Shown in pieces: positions 25,308-34,332 of a stretch of 64,000 nt of DNA. This stretch comes from Legionella wadsworthii DSM 21896 = ATCC 33877. Its GTDB lineage: Bacteria > Pseudomonadota > Gammaproteobacteria > Legionellales > Legionellaceae. The translations under genes were made by a program, and so were the position numbers. The notes below the pieces were generated by a model. The model saw only the letters and a list, made by a program, of their open reading frames with translations, did not search any database and was not told the origin of the DNA. The DNA lies in the NCBI RefSeq assembly GCF_000701265.1, contig NZ_JNIA01000028.1, forward strand, positions 1 to 64,000. Direction: 5' to 3'. Numbering within the stretch: position 1 is the first letter of the stretch; the number at the start of each line of letters is the position of its first letter.

Positions 25308-26462
25308 ATGAGTAAAAATTCATCAGAGCAAGAGAAAGTAGTCATTATAATACCGACGCATAATGAAGCGTCCGTCATAAAAACCACGGTGGAGCAAGTA
25401 TTTGCCTCGGTAGCCTCATTAAATCAATATGATATTCATGTATTAATTTTTGATAGCGCTTCTACTGACGACACCCAAGACATTGTGGCCTCATTGCAGG
25501 AAAAATACCCCCAATTGCATTTACAAAATGAATCCATCAAATCAGGACTCGGATCGGCTTATCTCCAAGCGATGAATTATGCATTAAAAACACTACATGC
25601 GGATATTATTTTTGAATTTGATGCCGATTTGTCCCACCAACCCAAGTACATTGCCCCCATATTAGAAAAATTGCAATCCGCTGATTGTGTATTAGGAAGC
25701 CGCTATGTTAAGGGTGGAAGTATTCCAAGTAATTGGGAGTTTCATCGTAAATTATTTTCTATTCTAGGTAATATTGTTGCTCGAGTTACTCTGACACCAA
25801 AATATAAAGATTTTACCAGCGGATTTCGTGCCACTCGGAAGCAGCAATTGTTACAAGTTTTACCGAATCATTTTCTTACAAATCACTACGCATATAAAAT
25901 GCAGTTATTGTGGCTTTTGCATAAAAATAAGGCCAAAATTTTGGAACATCCCATTGATTTTATAGATCGAAATGAAGGTTACAGTAAGTTACCTAAAAAT
26001 AGCATTATCGATTCACTACGTGTGGTATTCAAGTTGCGCTATTTTGAAATCAGGCGTTACTTGAAAATGTGCCTCGTCGGTTCTTTAGGGATACTGGTCC
26101 AGTTCCTGACCTATAATGTATTGCGAGAATACATTAAATTATCTCCTTTTGAAGCATCGCAATTTGCGGTATGCGCCGCGATCATAAATAATTTCATATT
26201 AAATAGTAAAATAACCTTTAGCTCAAAGAAAAATTCGCCTTGGACTCAAAAGCTTAGACGCCTATTCTTTTTTACACTCTATTCCATACTGATAATCAAT
26301 TTGCAAAGTTACTGGTTGCGGATTGGGGTTCTTTGTTTTGGTGGTGGGCCAGTACATGAAAATGTCATCATGGGAATTGGTATTGGTTTCATGTCTCTTT
26401 TGAATTATTATGCTTATTCACGTCATATTTGGTCTGAAAAGATAGTTCCTGTTAATTCATGA
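25308..26462 (+). CDS. GT2 glycosyltransferase fused to GtrA-like membrane domain
   Basis: 384 residues from the ATG at 25308; a TTG start at 25275 is also possible. The GT2 domain (15-230) has VIIIPTHNEASVI, a DADLSH metal-binding motif near 104-108, GSRYVKGG and DFTSGFRATR, as in dolichol/polyprenol-phosphate hexose synthases (DPM1-like). The C-terminal 130 residues form a four-span GtrA-like domain (FLTYNVLREY, NNFILNSKITF). It should transfer a sugar to undecaprenyl phosphate and help flip it. The next gene, an ArnT-like transferase overlapping by four bases, would use the lipid-linked sugar. Confidence 0.88.
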   Translation: MSKNSSEQEKVVIIIPTHNEASVIKTTVEQVFASVASLNQYDIHVLIFDSASTDDTQDIVASLQEKYPQLHLQNESIKSGLGSAYLQAMNYALKTLHADIIFEFDADLSHQPKYIAPILEKLQSADCVLGSRYVKGGSIPSNWEFHRKLFSILGNIVARVTLTPKYKDFTSGFRATRKQQLLQVLPNHFLTNHYAYKMQLLWLLHKNKAKILEHPIDFIDRNEGYSKLPKNSIIDSLRVVFKLRYFEIRRYLKMCLVGSLGILVQFLTYNVLREYIKLSPFEASQFAVCAAIINNFILNSKITFSSKKNSPWTQKLRRLFFFTLYSILIINLQSYWLRIGVLCFGGGPVHENVIMGIGIGFMSLLNYYAYSRHIWSEKIVPVNS

Positions 26463-27982
26463 TGAAATGGGCTATGGTAAGGAATTGGAAAAAAAATATC
26501 TCCCTTTGGCGCCCCAAAAATAAAGAACATCAGGCAAAGGCGTTACCCCATAGGACATTCAGTCGGTGGGACTTTTTTAGCTCACGAAACATATGCCTGG
26601 GTTTGTCTTTATATTTTGCCATTCTCTTTTTTTTAGCACCTATCAATATATTATCGCTCGATACCTATTATTATTGGGATTGGAGCCGACATCTGGCTAT
26701 GTCTTATTACGATGGCTCACCCATGATAGCCTATTTCATCAGGCTTGCTACTGCTATATTTGGAGATAATTTATTTGCTTTGAGTTTGGTGGGAATCAGT
26801 GTCATCGCAATCACCAGTGGGGTTATTTACAAAACTTGCCGTTTTTTTTTATCGAGAGAAGCAAGCACGATTGGAACCTTATCCTGGCTATTCTCCCCTC
26901 TTGTGACTTTTGATATTTTAAAACAGACAACCTACGATACCCCTCTGATCTTGTTTTGGTCATTAACCCTGTACTACACCATCAAATTTATTAAGACAGA
27001 TAGGATAGTCAACATCTATTTTATCGGAATTAGTGCTGGACTGATGATGTTATCTAAATATTCAGGCATCGTTTTAATCCTGTCTCTACTCATTTTTTTA
27101 ACATTCAGTACTTATCGTACAATTTTTAAAACCAAACATTTTTATATTGCAGTAATGATAGCTATTTTGATTTTTAGTCCAGTGCTTTTTTGGAATTACC
27201 AAAATCAATGGCAATCCTTCATCTACCAATTGACTACTCACAAAATCAACCATCAGGTAAACCCTTTATATGCCGCGGTAAAAACTTTTTTCAACTCTTT
27301 TGTTCCCTCCCTTAATATCATGCTTCTCCCCCCTTTTCTGATACGAAAGCAAAACAAGGATGAAAAAAGTAGTTTAATCATAAGCTTGTGCAGAACTGTT
27401 TGTTTTACTTTCCTCTGTTTTTATTTATATACATCCAGTAAAGCTGAAATTAGAGAATTTTGGTTGACGCCTTATTTAATCTGCAGTGCCATATTATTCG
27501 GTTACTGGATTTCCTCACAACATTACCGTCGGCTGGCCCTGTTATTGATTATTTCATATGCGGCAATTAGCCTGGGTGTTTTAATCGATAACACTTCTCG
27601 ATTTAATGTTGTTCCATCAAAAAAATTTGTTTATTATCGTTTAATTCAAAAATTTAATACACAATTCCCCCAATTACCTGATACAGTCTTTACTTCAGGC
27701 TGGTTTCAAGCACGTATGCTCTTTTTCCTTAAAAACCAACCTATGATCCACACTTTGGGATGTGGGAACAGCGCTCAAAACCAATATGCCTTATGGGGTG
27801 CTGATATGAATCAAAGAGTTGCTGCTAAAACTTTAAAAGATGCGATATATATTGACCGTTACGATAGGAAAGACTGCCTGGAACAATACTTTGATCAATG
27901 TCAAAAAATTCCCACAGATACGTACACTTTTCGGCATAAGGAATATGCGCTCATTGTGTATCAATGTAAAAACTTTAGTTGA
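26459..27982 (+). CDS. ArnT/GT39-like lipid-linked sugar transferase
   Basis: 507 residues with about ten membrane segments. Near the N-terminus it has LDTYYYWDWSRHLAMSYYDGSPMIAYFIRL, the acidic periplasmic loop typical of GT83/GT39 transferases (ArnT, PMT), then SREASTIGTLSWLFSP and DTPLILFWSLTLYY. The family moves a sugar from polyprenyl phosphate to lipid A, glycans or proteins. It overlaps the GT2-GtrA gene by ATGA, so the two form a donor-making and donor-using pair. The target is unknown. Confidence 0.85.
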   Translation: MMKWAMVRNWKKNISLWRPKNKEHQAKALPHRTFSRWDFFSSRNICLGLSLYFAILFFLAPINILSLDTYYYWDWSRHLAMSYYDGSPMIAYFIRLATAIFGDNLFALSLVGISVIAITSGVIYKTCRFFLSREASTIGTLSWLFSPLVTFDILKQTTYDTPLILFWSLTLYYTIKFIKTDRIVNIYFIGISAGLMMLSKYSGIVLILSLLIFLTFSTYRTIFKTKHFYIAVMIAILIFSPVLFWNYQNQWQSFIYQLTTHKINHQVNPLYAAVKTFFNSFVPSLNIMLLPPFLIRKQNKDEKSSLIISLCRTVCFTFLCFYLYTSSKAEIREFWLTPYLICSAILFGYWISSQHYRRLALLLIISYAAISLGVLIDNTSRFNVVPSKKFVYYRLIQKFNTQFPQLPDTVFTSGWFQARMLFFLKNQPMIHTLGCGNSAQNQYALWGADMNQRVAAKTLKDAIYIDRYDRKDCLEQYFDQCQKIPTDTYTFRHKEYALIVYQCKNFS

Positions 27983-28056
27983 AGCGGGCTATCTTTTTTA
28001 ACGTATTAGGCAAATTATGTTACTATCATTTTAGTAAATTTTGATAAGGACTATCG

Positions 28057-28926
28057 ATGTTTAAGTTACTCTTTCTATTCACTGCGTTGTTTTCTTCTGT
28101 TTGTTTTGCTGAAGAAAAAGAAATTGCGATTACTATGGATGATCTGCCTCTTGTTGCTTCAAGAATGAATACTCCAGGAAATCGCCAGCGTTCGACAGAG
28201 CGTTTCACACAAATTGTAGAGACTTTCCAAAAATACAAGGTTCCTGTGATTGGCTTTGTTATTGCTGGTGCTATAGAAAAAGGTCAATGGGATTTTCTGG
28301 AACAATTTCGTAAAGCCGGATTTATGTTAGGAAATCATACCTATTCGCATTACGATTTAAATCATGTCGGGGTTGACAAATACTTAGCCGACCTGGATCG
28401 AGCGGATAAGGTTCTTACTCCAATCATGACGGAACCAAAATACTTCCGTTATCCTTATTTAGCAGAAGGCAACAAGGAAAAGAAACAAAAGGTATATGAT
28501 TATCTAAAAGAACATCATTACACCATTGCTCCTGTCACCATTGATACTAAAGACTTCGACTTTAATGCCATGCTTTATAAAGTCCCCTATCGCTCAAGAA
28601 TCAATTACATTCAAAAATTAAAACCCCGTTATTTAGCCTATATATGGAAACAAACATTAAGAGCAGAAAAAAATGCCCATGGAAAGAATGTCAAACAAAT
28701 ATTATTAATACATGCCAATCTACTCAATAGCTATGTCTTGGGTGATATTTTAGAAATGTATCAAAAGAATGGATATAAATTTATTAGTTTAACAGAAGCA
28801 TTGAAAAACCCTGCTCCTGTTATCCAATTTTCTCCTACCTTAAAAAAAGATACCTTAGGTGAGGAGCTCGAAAATGAACTTCTGAATTTACCAAAGCAAA
28901 AAGAAAATTATGTGACACCTGAATAA
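28057..28926 (+). CDS. Secreted polysaccharide deacetylase (NodB homology)
   Basis: 289 residues with signal peptide (MFKLLFLFTALFSSVCFA). The NodB fold is shown by TMDD at 27-30 (catalytic Asp and metal Asp), HTYSH at 94-98 (metal His) and YFRYPYLAEG. AAGGA lies seven bases before ATG. Likely removes N- or O-acetyl groups from peptidoglycan or another glycan in the periplasm or outside. It follows the glycosyltransferase pair by 74 bases and could join it in envelope glycan modification, though it has its own ribosome site and perhaps its own promoter. Confidence 0.9.
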   Translation: MFKLLFLFTALFSSVCFAEEKEIAITMDDLPLVASRMNTPGNRQRSTERFTQIVETFQKYKVPVIGFVIAGAIEKGQWDFLEQFRKAGFMLGNHTYSHYDLNHVGVDKYLADLDRADKVLTPIMTEPKYFRYPYLAEGNKEKKQKVYDYLKEHHYTIAPVTIDTKDFDFNAMLYKVPYRSRINYIQKLKPRYLAYIWKQTLRAEKNAHGKNVKQILLIHANLLNSYVLGDILEMYQKNGYKFISLTEALKNPAPVIQFSPTLKKDTLGEELENELLNLPKQKENYVTPE

Positions 28927-29103
28927 AGGGTTCGAATCGCAACAGTTTGTCACGACCAGGGCAATTTATAGAGTGAATCCCCAACTTGATTTCTGGAGAA
29001 ATGAAACTCTTGCCATACCCAATGCCAGAGCACATGCTGAAGAAAAATTATAAAGAGCCCTGATCTAAAGGACTTGATAGTGATGATCTCCAGAAAATAA
29101 TCC

Positions 29104-29751
29104 TTATTCTTTTTCAAATCGAATGTTTAAACGCTCACGAAGAGATTCAAGCAACTCTTTTGGTGCTTTTTCTGGGGAGCCCGAATTAAAAGGCGGCTCA
29201 GGATCATATTCAAGTCCCAACTGTAATGTTTGAGCCACATTGACATTAGTAAGCTTTGCAGCAAGATAAAACGCCATATCAATTCCTGCTGAAACACCGG
29301 CAGCGGTCATAATTTTTCCATCGGTAACAAATCGCTTGTGGGTCGGTAGTGCTCCCCAATTGGCTAAGCGATTCATGACAGCCCAATGCGTGGTCGCTCT
29401 AATTCCTGATAAAATCCCAGCCGCACCTAATATCAAACTTCCAGTACATACAGAAGTTGTCCATAAAGTATGTTCATGAATTTTTTTGATCCAAGCGAGG
29501 ATGTCAGGGTAATCCCGTAAAGCAGTCGCATTGCCAGCACCCGGGACTAACAAAATGTCCGTATGTGAAATATCTGACAGCGCATGTTCCGCTATTAAAG
29601 TCAGGCCCGAACAGGTACGTACGGAACCACCGTTTAAACTGACCCTTTGCACTTCAACATCGGGCAATCGCGTAAGTACCTCATAGGGACCAATTGCATC
29701 CAGGGCAGTCATTTGTTCATAAAATAAAAAAGTTATGTTCAGTTTTTTCAT
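29104..29751 (-). CDS. DJ-1/PfpI family protein
   Basis: 215 residues with the class I glutamine-amidotransferase-like fold. The nucleophile elbow is TTSVCTGSLILGAAGIL with Cys102. Asp/Glu early (FYEQMTALDAIGPYEVL) and ATTHWA after the elbow match the isonitrile-hydratase/AraC-regulator-associated branch of DJ-1/PfpI. Probably cytosolic, with chaperone, hydratase or glyoxalase-type activity that cannot be decided from sequence. No DNA-binding domain is attached. The downstream YjbQ and YggU genes are oriented the same way but separately spaced. Confidence 0.88.
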   Translation of the reverse strand: MKKLNITFLFYEQMTALDAIGPYEVLTRLPDVEVQRVSLNGGSVRTCSGLTLIAEHALSDISHTDILLVPGAGNATALRDYPDILAWIKKIHEHTLWTTSVCTGSLILGAAGILSGIRATTHWAVMNRLANWGALPTHKRFVTDGKIMTAAGVSAGIDMAFYLAAKLTNVNVAQTLQLGLEYDPEPPFNSGSPEKAPKELLESLRERLNIRFEKE

Positions 29752-29823
29752 GGAGGTATCTCAAAATAGATGACATGATGAATGAGAAGGAATATTTCCC
29801 AAGCCAGTTAATTATTCTTATAT

Positions 29824-30243
29824 CTAATGACCAACCACTGTACACATCAATTGGCGTCCTTGTGCTCGAAAGCGATGCTCATAGAGGTAAATTCCCTGCC
29901 AGGTACCCAGAGCCAGTTTTCCATTGTGTATTGGAATGGTTAAACTGGTTTGAGTGAGGATAGTTCGAATATGGGCAGGCATATCATCTTTACCTTCCTC
30001 CACATGTTTAAAAAGCGGATCGCCGTCAGGAACTAATTGTACTAAAAAGTTTTCCAAATCAACCCGAACCTGAGTATCGTAATTTTCACAAATCATTAAT
30101 GAAGCACTCGTGTGTTTGAGAAATAAATGGCATAAACCTTCGTTGACGCCAGTATTTACTAAGAGCTTATCTACTTCTTCAGTGATATTTTGGGTACCGC
30201 GTCCAGAAGTTTGAAAGAGGATGGAACATTGTTCGATTTTCAT
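29824..30243 (-). CDS. YjbQ/UPF0047 family protein
   Basis: 139 residues, the standard length. Conserved features: CHLFLKHTSASLMICENYD, the DLENFL motif, HVEEGKDDMPAHIRTILTQTSLTIPI, LALGTWQGIYLYEHR. The three histidines in these motifs probably bind a metal. Family members have been reported with thiamine-phosphate-synthase side activity; the true role is uncertain. Oriented with yggU upstream (54 bases), a likely small operon. Confidence 0.93.
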   Translation of the reverse strand: MKIEQCSILFQTSGRGTQNITEEVDKLLVNTGVNEGLCHLFLKHTSASLMICENYDTQVRVDLENFLVQLVPDGDPLFKHVEEGKDDMPAHIRTILTQTSLTIPIHNGKLALGTWQGIYLYEHRFRAQGRQLMCTVVGH

Positions 30244-30297
30244 ATTTAGATTTTTGATAATATGTTTTCTTTACTATCGCAAAATTTTCTTTGTGAT

Positions 30298-30573
30298 TCA
30301 AAGTAAATCATCAGGTATGATCGCATCTCCAAGGATTTTCAGTACTTTATGTCTGGATTTATCCCCGCGAATTAATGAAACCTGTTTTAAGGGCACCTTA
30401 AAGAGCAGCGCAATAAAATGTATCAAAGTCTTATTTGCCCTACCCTCAATAGGTGGTGCATTAAGACGGATTTTAAGTTTACCATCATAGATACCTACAA
30501 CCTCTGTTTTTTTAGAACCGGGTTGTATAAAAACATAGAGGGTTAAACCTTTCGCATCGCGTTGATACCACAC
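30298..30573 (-). CDS. YggU/DUF167 family protein
   Basis: 91 residues starting at a GTG. Family hallmarks: LYVFIQPGSKKTEVVGIYDGKLKIRLNAPPIEGRANKTLIHFIA and a V..G..SR.K...I motif (LIRGDKSRHKVLKI). Small cytosolic protein of unknown role, often near yggT and proC, which are not present here. The ending lies 54 bases before yjbQ. Confidence 0.93.
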   Translation of the reverse strand: MWYQRDAKGLTLYVFIQPGSKKTEVVGIYDGKLKIRLNAPPIEGRANKTLIHFIALLFKVPLKQVSLIRGDKSRHKVLKILGDAIIPDDLL

Positions 30574-30626
30574 AGTTGCTGAAATCCCTTATCCATTATA
30601 TCGATGTATCATACCGGAAAGCTCAT

Positions 30627-31403
30627 TTAGCTTGAAATGCTCAAAGAACGCCCAGCTTTCTCCATATTCACCAAGGTACTCTCATAGACCTCATCGAGTA
30701 AGGTGGTTTCTTTCTTCAGTTTACTTCGGGTAAGTTCATCCATCTGTTCTTTTGTTTTTGCCATTTCATTGAGGTTGGTGAAAAAAGATTCCGCATGAGA
30801 TGCAATGCTTGTTTCATGTGTTCCAACTTGAGATTGGAACCAGGACTTCACTTTCGGAGCAGGTTTTTCCTTGGTGATGAGACGAACTGGAAGTTTTCCA
30901 TCGCTTAACTCCTGAGATAAATTGTCTCCCGCTGCTTTTAGTTGTTCAAGTAAGCTGGGATCATCAGATTGTATTGCATATCGGATGGTAGCATCACGCA
31001 GGATTTGCAGCATTTTATTGTGGTTTTCTATTTTAGCTTTAGCTGCATTGTCGCGATTTTTTTTAGCGGTCGCATAAGATAATTTATTCCCATCGAAAAC
31101 GATGCGGGAATCGTCAGCAAAAATTTGTAAAATATCAGGGCGTCCTGTGGATAAAATGGCGCCAACAGTGGTTTGTGTCGACTCTGAGCTGGAAGGATCA
31201 AAAATAAGATTAGGTTGATTGGCAATCCATTGAATTAAATCTAGAGGTGGGGTCAATAAAAGGACAAGCCTCACAAGCAAAGTTCTGCCATTGGCGTTTA
31301 CTGCATTGACCAAATCTGGATGTTCGGATATCAGCACAGGTACTTTTTTATATTCTTTTTTATTTATCGCGTCCCATAATAAAATTTCATGAGCTGATTG
31401 CAT
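30627..31403 (-). CDS. Candidate Dot/Icm effector with ankyrin-like N-terminus
   Basis: 258 residues from the ATG at 31403 (GGGAG seven bases upstream); the longer frame adds ten residues without a ribosome site. The first 100 residues look like two weak ankyrin-type repeats (LWDAINKKEYKKVPVLISEHPDLVNAVNANGRTLLV and a following TVGAILSTGRPDILQIF). The C-terminus has a glutamate-rich stretch, LKKETTLLDEVYESTLVNMEKAG, ending in SLSISS; such E-blocks favour Dot/Icm translocation in Legionella. No enzyme motif is seen. First of four consecutive minus-strand unknown genes. Confidence 0.65.
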   Translation of the reverse strand: MQSAHEILLWDAINKKEYKKVPVLISEHPDLVNAVNANGRTLLVRLVLLLTPPLDLIQWIANQPNLIFDPSSSESTQTTVGAILSTGRPDILQIFADDSRIVFDGNKLSYATAKKNRDNAAKAKIENHNKMLQILRDATIRYAIQSDDPSLLEQLKAAGDNLSQELSDGKLPVRLITKEKPAPKVKSWFQSQVGTHETSIASHAESFFTNLNEMAKTKEQMDELTRSKLKKETTLLDEVYESTLVNMEKAGRSLSISS

Positions 31404-31490
31404 TTTAATCTCCCTATCAAAATAATTGGACACATTATATCAAAAAATAACCATGATGTCATTCCTTAATCCAATCTTTGGCCAAATAGA

Positions 31491-33368
31491 CTACAGGCTT
31501 ATATTATTTTGAGAGATATTCAGGATAGGAATAAATGAAGCAAGACTGGATTTTGCTTGATTCAATGGTTCATAATCTAGTCCAAAATCACAGGCTTCAC
31601 AAATTTTTTGGATATGAGAAGGACTCGCTTTATCGTATCCTATAGATTTTGCCTCCTTGATTAGGCCTTCGATTTCCTTTATTTTAAGTAACATTTCAGG
31701 CTCGACTTCTTCATTCAAATCACTTAAAACCTGAGATAATTCTTTTAGAAGGGACTCATAATTGCGCTGTTTTTCTGAATCAAACAGGATAAGCTCTGTC
31801 TCATCTCTTAGTGTGTTCATGAAAAATCGATAGCGGTGAAAGTGTGCTTGAGCATCTTCAGTAGGAGGATCAACGCCATGTTCCTTCGGATTCAATTCTA
31901 TAGGTACAACCGCTGCTGTATGAGACTGAACTTCAATAGGCTCTTTTGATAAAGGAAAAAGGGCATCATTTTTTTCAATTTCATTAGAATGAACTAAACT
32001 CTGCTCCTGAGTCAGATTCTTTAGGGATGCCATTTCGGATGTTTTAGTGAGATTTACTTCTTCAGATGTTATACCAGAGCTAAAACTTTCCTCAGGATTA
32101 GCTGATGTATGTAACAAGTTTTCAATTAGTGTGATTTCAGATGCAAAACGTATCTTGGTATCCTCTGCTAAAACAGGCGCAATAATAGTTCCTATGGTTT
32201 TCAATTCCTTATGACATTTATCTAATAAGACCTGAAGCGTTTGATAATTGCCAATTGTTTTAAGTTCTTTTTGGCATTCCTTTAACTGGTTTAATCGAGT
32301 ATCCAAAAGATTGATTTTATCTTCATCCAAATCATCAACTGGACATTGTTGTATCTCATTGATTAATAAATTCAAACTCTTGTCTATATCCTTTAAAGCA
32401 TGATGACGTGCATTCTCGTAATGCATTACATGTTCATGTATCTCCTGCTCCCACTCTCTTTGAATTGCCAGGCTTTCCCTTTTAAAATGATTTACTTGAG
32501 TATGATGCACCTCATAAATTTCTTGTAACCCAGGTACTTTGTGGCGTGCTTTTTCAAGAAACGCATCAAAATTTTGATGCGCTGATTCGAGTTGCTCCTG
32601 TTTTTCTTTAAGATGTTTTCCGAGGCTTTCTTCCTGGTCATGGATTTCGTCCAATTGATTTATCTTATAATAATGCATCTGGTCTTTTATAACGGTTAGT
32701 TCTTTTAAAAGGCTTCTGGCTTCGTCTTTCATCTCCTCGTCAATATTTTCATCTTGTTCTATCAGTTGAATTGTTTGTTGTACCAATTGCATATGCTCAT
32801 CAAAAGAGTATTCAATGTGGTTGATGTGCCTCACATGGTAAAAATAATTGATGCGTTTTATCTCTTCTTCATAATACTGATACAATTTCATATGAGTTAA
32901 ACCAAAAAGTTCTTTTTCCCATTCGGATGTAGGGGGTATGAATTTAATTTCATCAGTTTTTGAGATTAATGCGTCTTTTTTTTTGGATAACAAAGCCAAA
33001 TGATGTAGGTTTGCGTCTATAACTTGAGCCTGTTCTTTTTCAATTTTATCAAGCAATGCTGTTTCTTTTGGAGGTAAATCTTTATCTTTAAAAAGAGAAC
33101 GAATGATATCAAATCGACCAGAAACAGTTAGAAAAAAGATGAGATTGTGTTCACATAAATAAACAAACTCATGAATTAATCGTTCATTTTGCTGAATGAC
33201 ATCTCTTTTACTTTTAATTGAATTAATCTTTCTGAGCCATTCTAGATACGAAATCAAAAGAGGATAAGTTGTTTCAGACAACTCTTTTTGCTTTAAGACC
33301 GCATGACTTGGATCACCCATAACTTTTTTTAATATTTCTTCAGGTGATAGATAAAGACTCACCATCAT
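31491..33368 (-). CDS. Large coiled-coil protein, candidate effector
   Basis: 625 residues, almost entirely helical and highly charged, with long coiled-coil stretches (about 100-410, for example EQDENIDEEMKDEARSLLKELTVI and SLGKHLKEKQEQLESAHQNFDAFL). A linker rich in Glu, Ser and Thr lies at about 420-490 and a second helical block follows to the end. A short internal duplication is visible, KECQKELKTIGNYQTLQVLLDK followed by CHKELKTIG. No signal peptide, membrane span or enzyme motif. The family is not recognised; composition and neighbours suggest an effector. Confidence 0.65.
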   Translation of the reverse strand: MMVSLYLSPEEILKKVMGDPSHAVLKQKELSETTYPLLISYLEWLRKINSIKSKRDVIQQNERLIHEFVYLCEHNLIFFLTVSGRFDIIRSLFKDKDLPPKETALLDKIEKEQAQVIDANLHHLALLSKKKDALISKTDEIKFIPPTSEWEKELFGLTHMKLYQYYEEEIKRINYFYHVRHINHIEYSFDEHMQLVQQTIQLIEQDENIDEEMKDEARSLLKELTVIKDQMHYYKINQLDEIHDQEESLGKHLKEKQEQLESAHQNFDAFLEKARHKVPGLQEIYEVHHTQVNHFKRESLAIQREWEQEIHEHVMHYENARHHALKDIDKSLNLLINEIQQCPVDDLDEDKINLLDTRLNQLKECQKELKTIGNYQTLQVLLDKCHKELKTIGTIIAPVLAEDTKIRFASEITLIENLLHTSANPEESFSSGITSEEVNLTKTSEMASLKNLTQEQSLVHSNEIEKNDALFPLSKEPIEVQSHTAAVVPIELNPKEHGVDPPTEDAQAHFHRYRFFMNTLRDETELILFDSEKQRNYESLLKELSQVLSDLNEEVEPEMLLKIKEIEGLIKEAKSIGYDKASPSHIQKICEACDFGLDYEPLNQAKSSLASFIPILNISQNNISL

Positions 33369-33512
33369 ACTTTTCCCTGTATGTTTCTAATTAAATAAAG
33401 TATAGTATTTTTTGACTTTATTGCTCATAATTTGTTTTGTTTGATTATTTTTCGAACCGACAATGGGAAAGAGACAGAGTGATTTAACATCTACGAGAAA
33501 AAGAAATAATTT

Positions 33513-34184
33513 TTAATGTCTCACATTTTTAGGGAGGTAATTCATAACACAGTAGCTCAAACACTTGGTATTTGTAATTTCAAGTTCACGGAAATAAGTT
33601 AATTCATTTAAATAAAAATCAAATACCTCCTGTATTGCTTCAAAATAACCTTTGATAACGACTGAATAACGCATTTTTTCACAATGATGTATTTCAAGCA
33701 GTTTAGAATATAAAAAGATAATTTCAGAAGAACATTGGGTATGTGTTGTAAATGCAATATCAAAGCAATTTACTTGTAGCAATTTAGTTTTTAATTTATT
33801 GATATTCACTAGAATTTTAGATATGAAAAAATTAATTTTTTCTATTTTATCTCGATAAACATCTCCTAAAACCTCAGGAATGGAGTGAACCATATCACGT
33901 AAAAAATCCAAATCAGCAATGTAATTTCCCAAGACAGTGTTTTTTTTCATTTCAATGAAACGTGATTGCCATTCTACCAAGTGCATGACGATTCTTTTAT
34001 AGGCGAGTAAATCTTTAGTATTATCTGCACTTGGTAATGAACTGGTCGCTTTCAAATGCTCTATATGCCCCATAACCAAAAAGCAGGCATTTTTAATGTC
34101 TTCAAACATTAAAGATGCAAAATTACTGGTCTCAATTTTTTCACCAATATTATCAATTATTTTTACTACATCTGGAGATAACAT
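33513..34184 (-). CDS. Uncharacterised helical protein (223 aa)
   Basis: 223 residues, helical, cysteine-containing (about seven Cys), no membrane segment or signal peptide. It begins MLSPDVVKIIDNIGEKIETSNF and ends CVMNYLPKNVRH. I cannot place it in a family. It lies between the coiled-coil protein and the giant protein in the same orientation, with about 150 bases on each side, so each may have its own promoter. It could be an effector or a small partner of a neighbour. Confidence 0.6.
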   Translation of the reverse strand: MLSPDVVKIIDNIGEKIETSNFASLMFEDIKNACFLVMGHIEHLKATSSLPSADNTKDLLAYKRIVMHLVEWQSRFIEMKKNTVLGNYIADLDFLRDMVHSIPEVLGDVYRDKIEKINFFISKILVNINKLKTKLLQVNCFDIAFTTHTQCSSEIIFLYSKLLEIHHCEKMRYSVVIKGYFEAIQEVFDFYLNELTYFRELEITNTKCLSYCVMNYLPKNVRH

Positions 34185-34306
34185 TGTAGTTCCAAATTGA
34201 CATGACCATAATCTGATTATAGATCAATATTTGCACACAAAATAAAGTGAAGGGAAAAGATTGAGAATGGATGACAACTTACTTTCATCTTGAATAATTT
34301 TTTGGC

Positions 34307-34323
34307 GCGCTGAGATTCAGCGC
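34307..34323. repeat. Perfect 7-bp hairpin after the giant gene
   Basis: GCGCTGA-GAT-TCAGCGC lies 10 bases past the stop of the giant minus-strand gene. In the minus direction it is followed by GCCAAAAAATT, not a T-run, so it is not a standard terminator. Confidence 0.4.
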
Positions 34324-34332
34324 TATCAGCCA

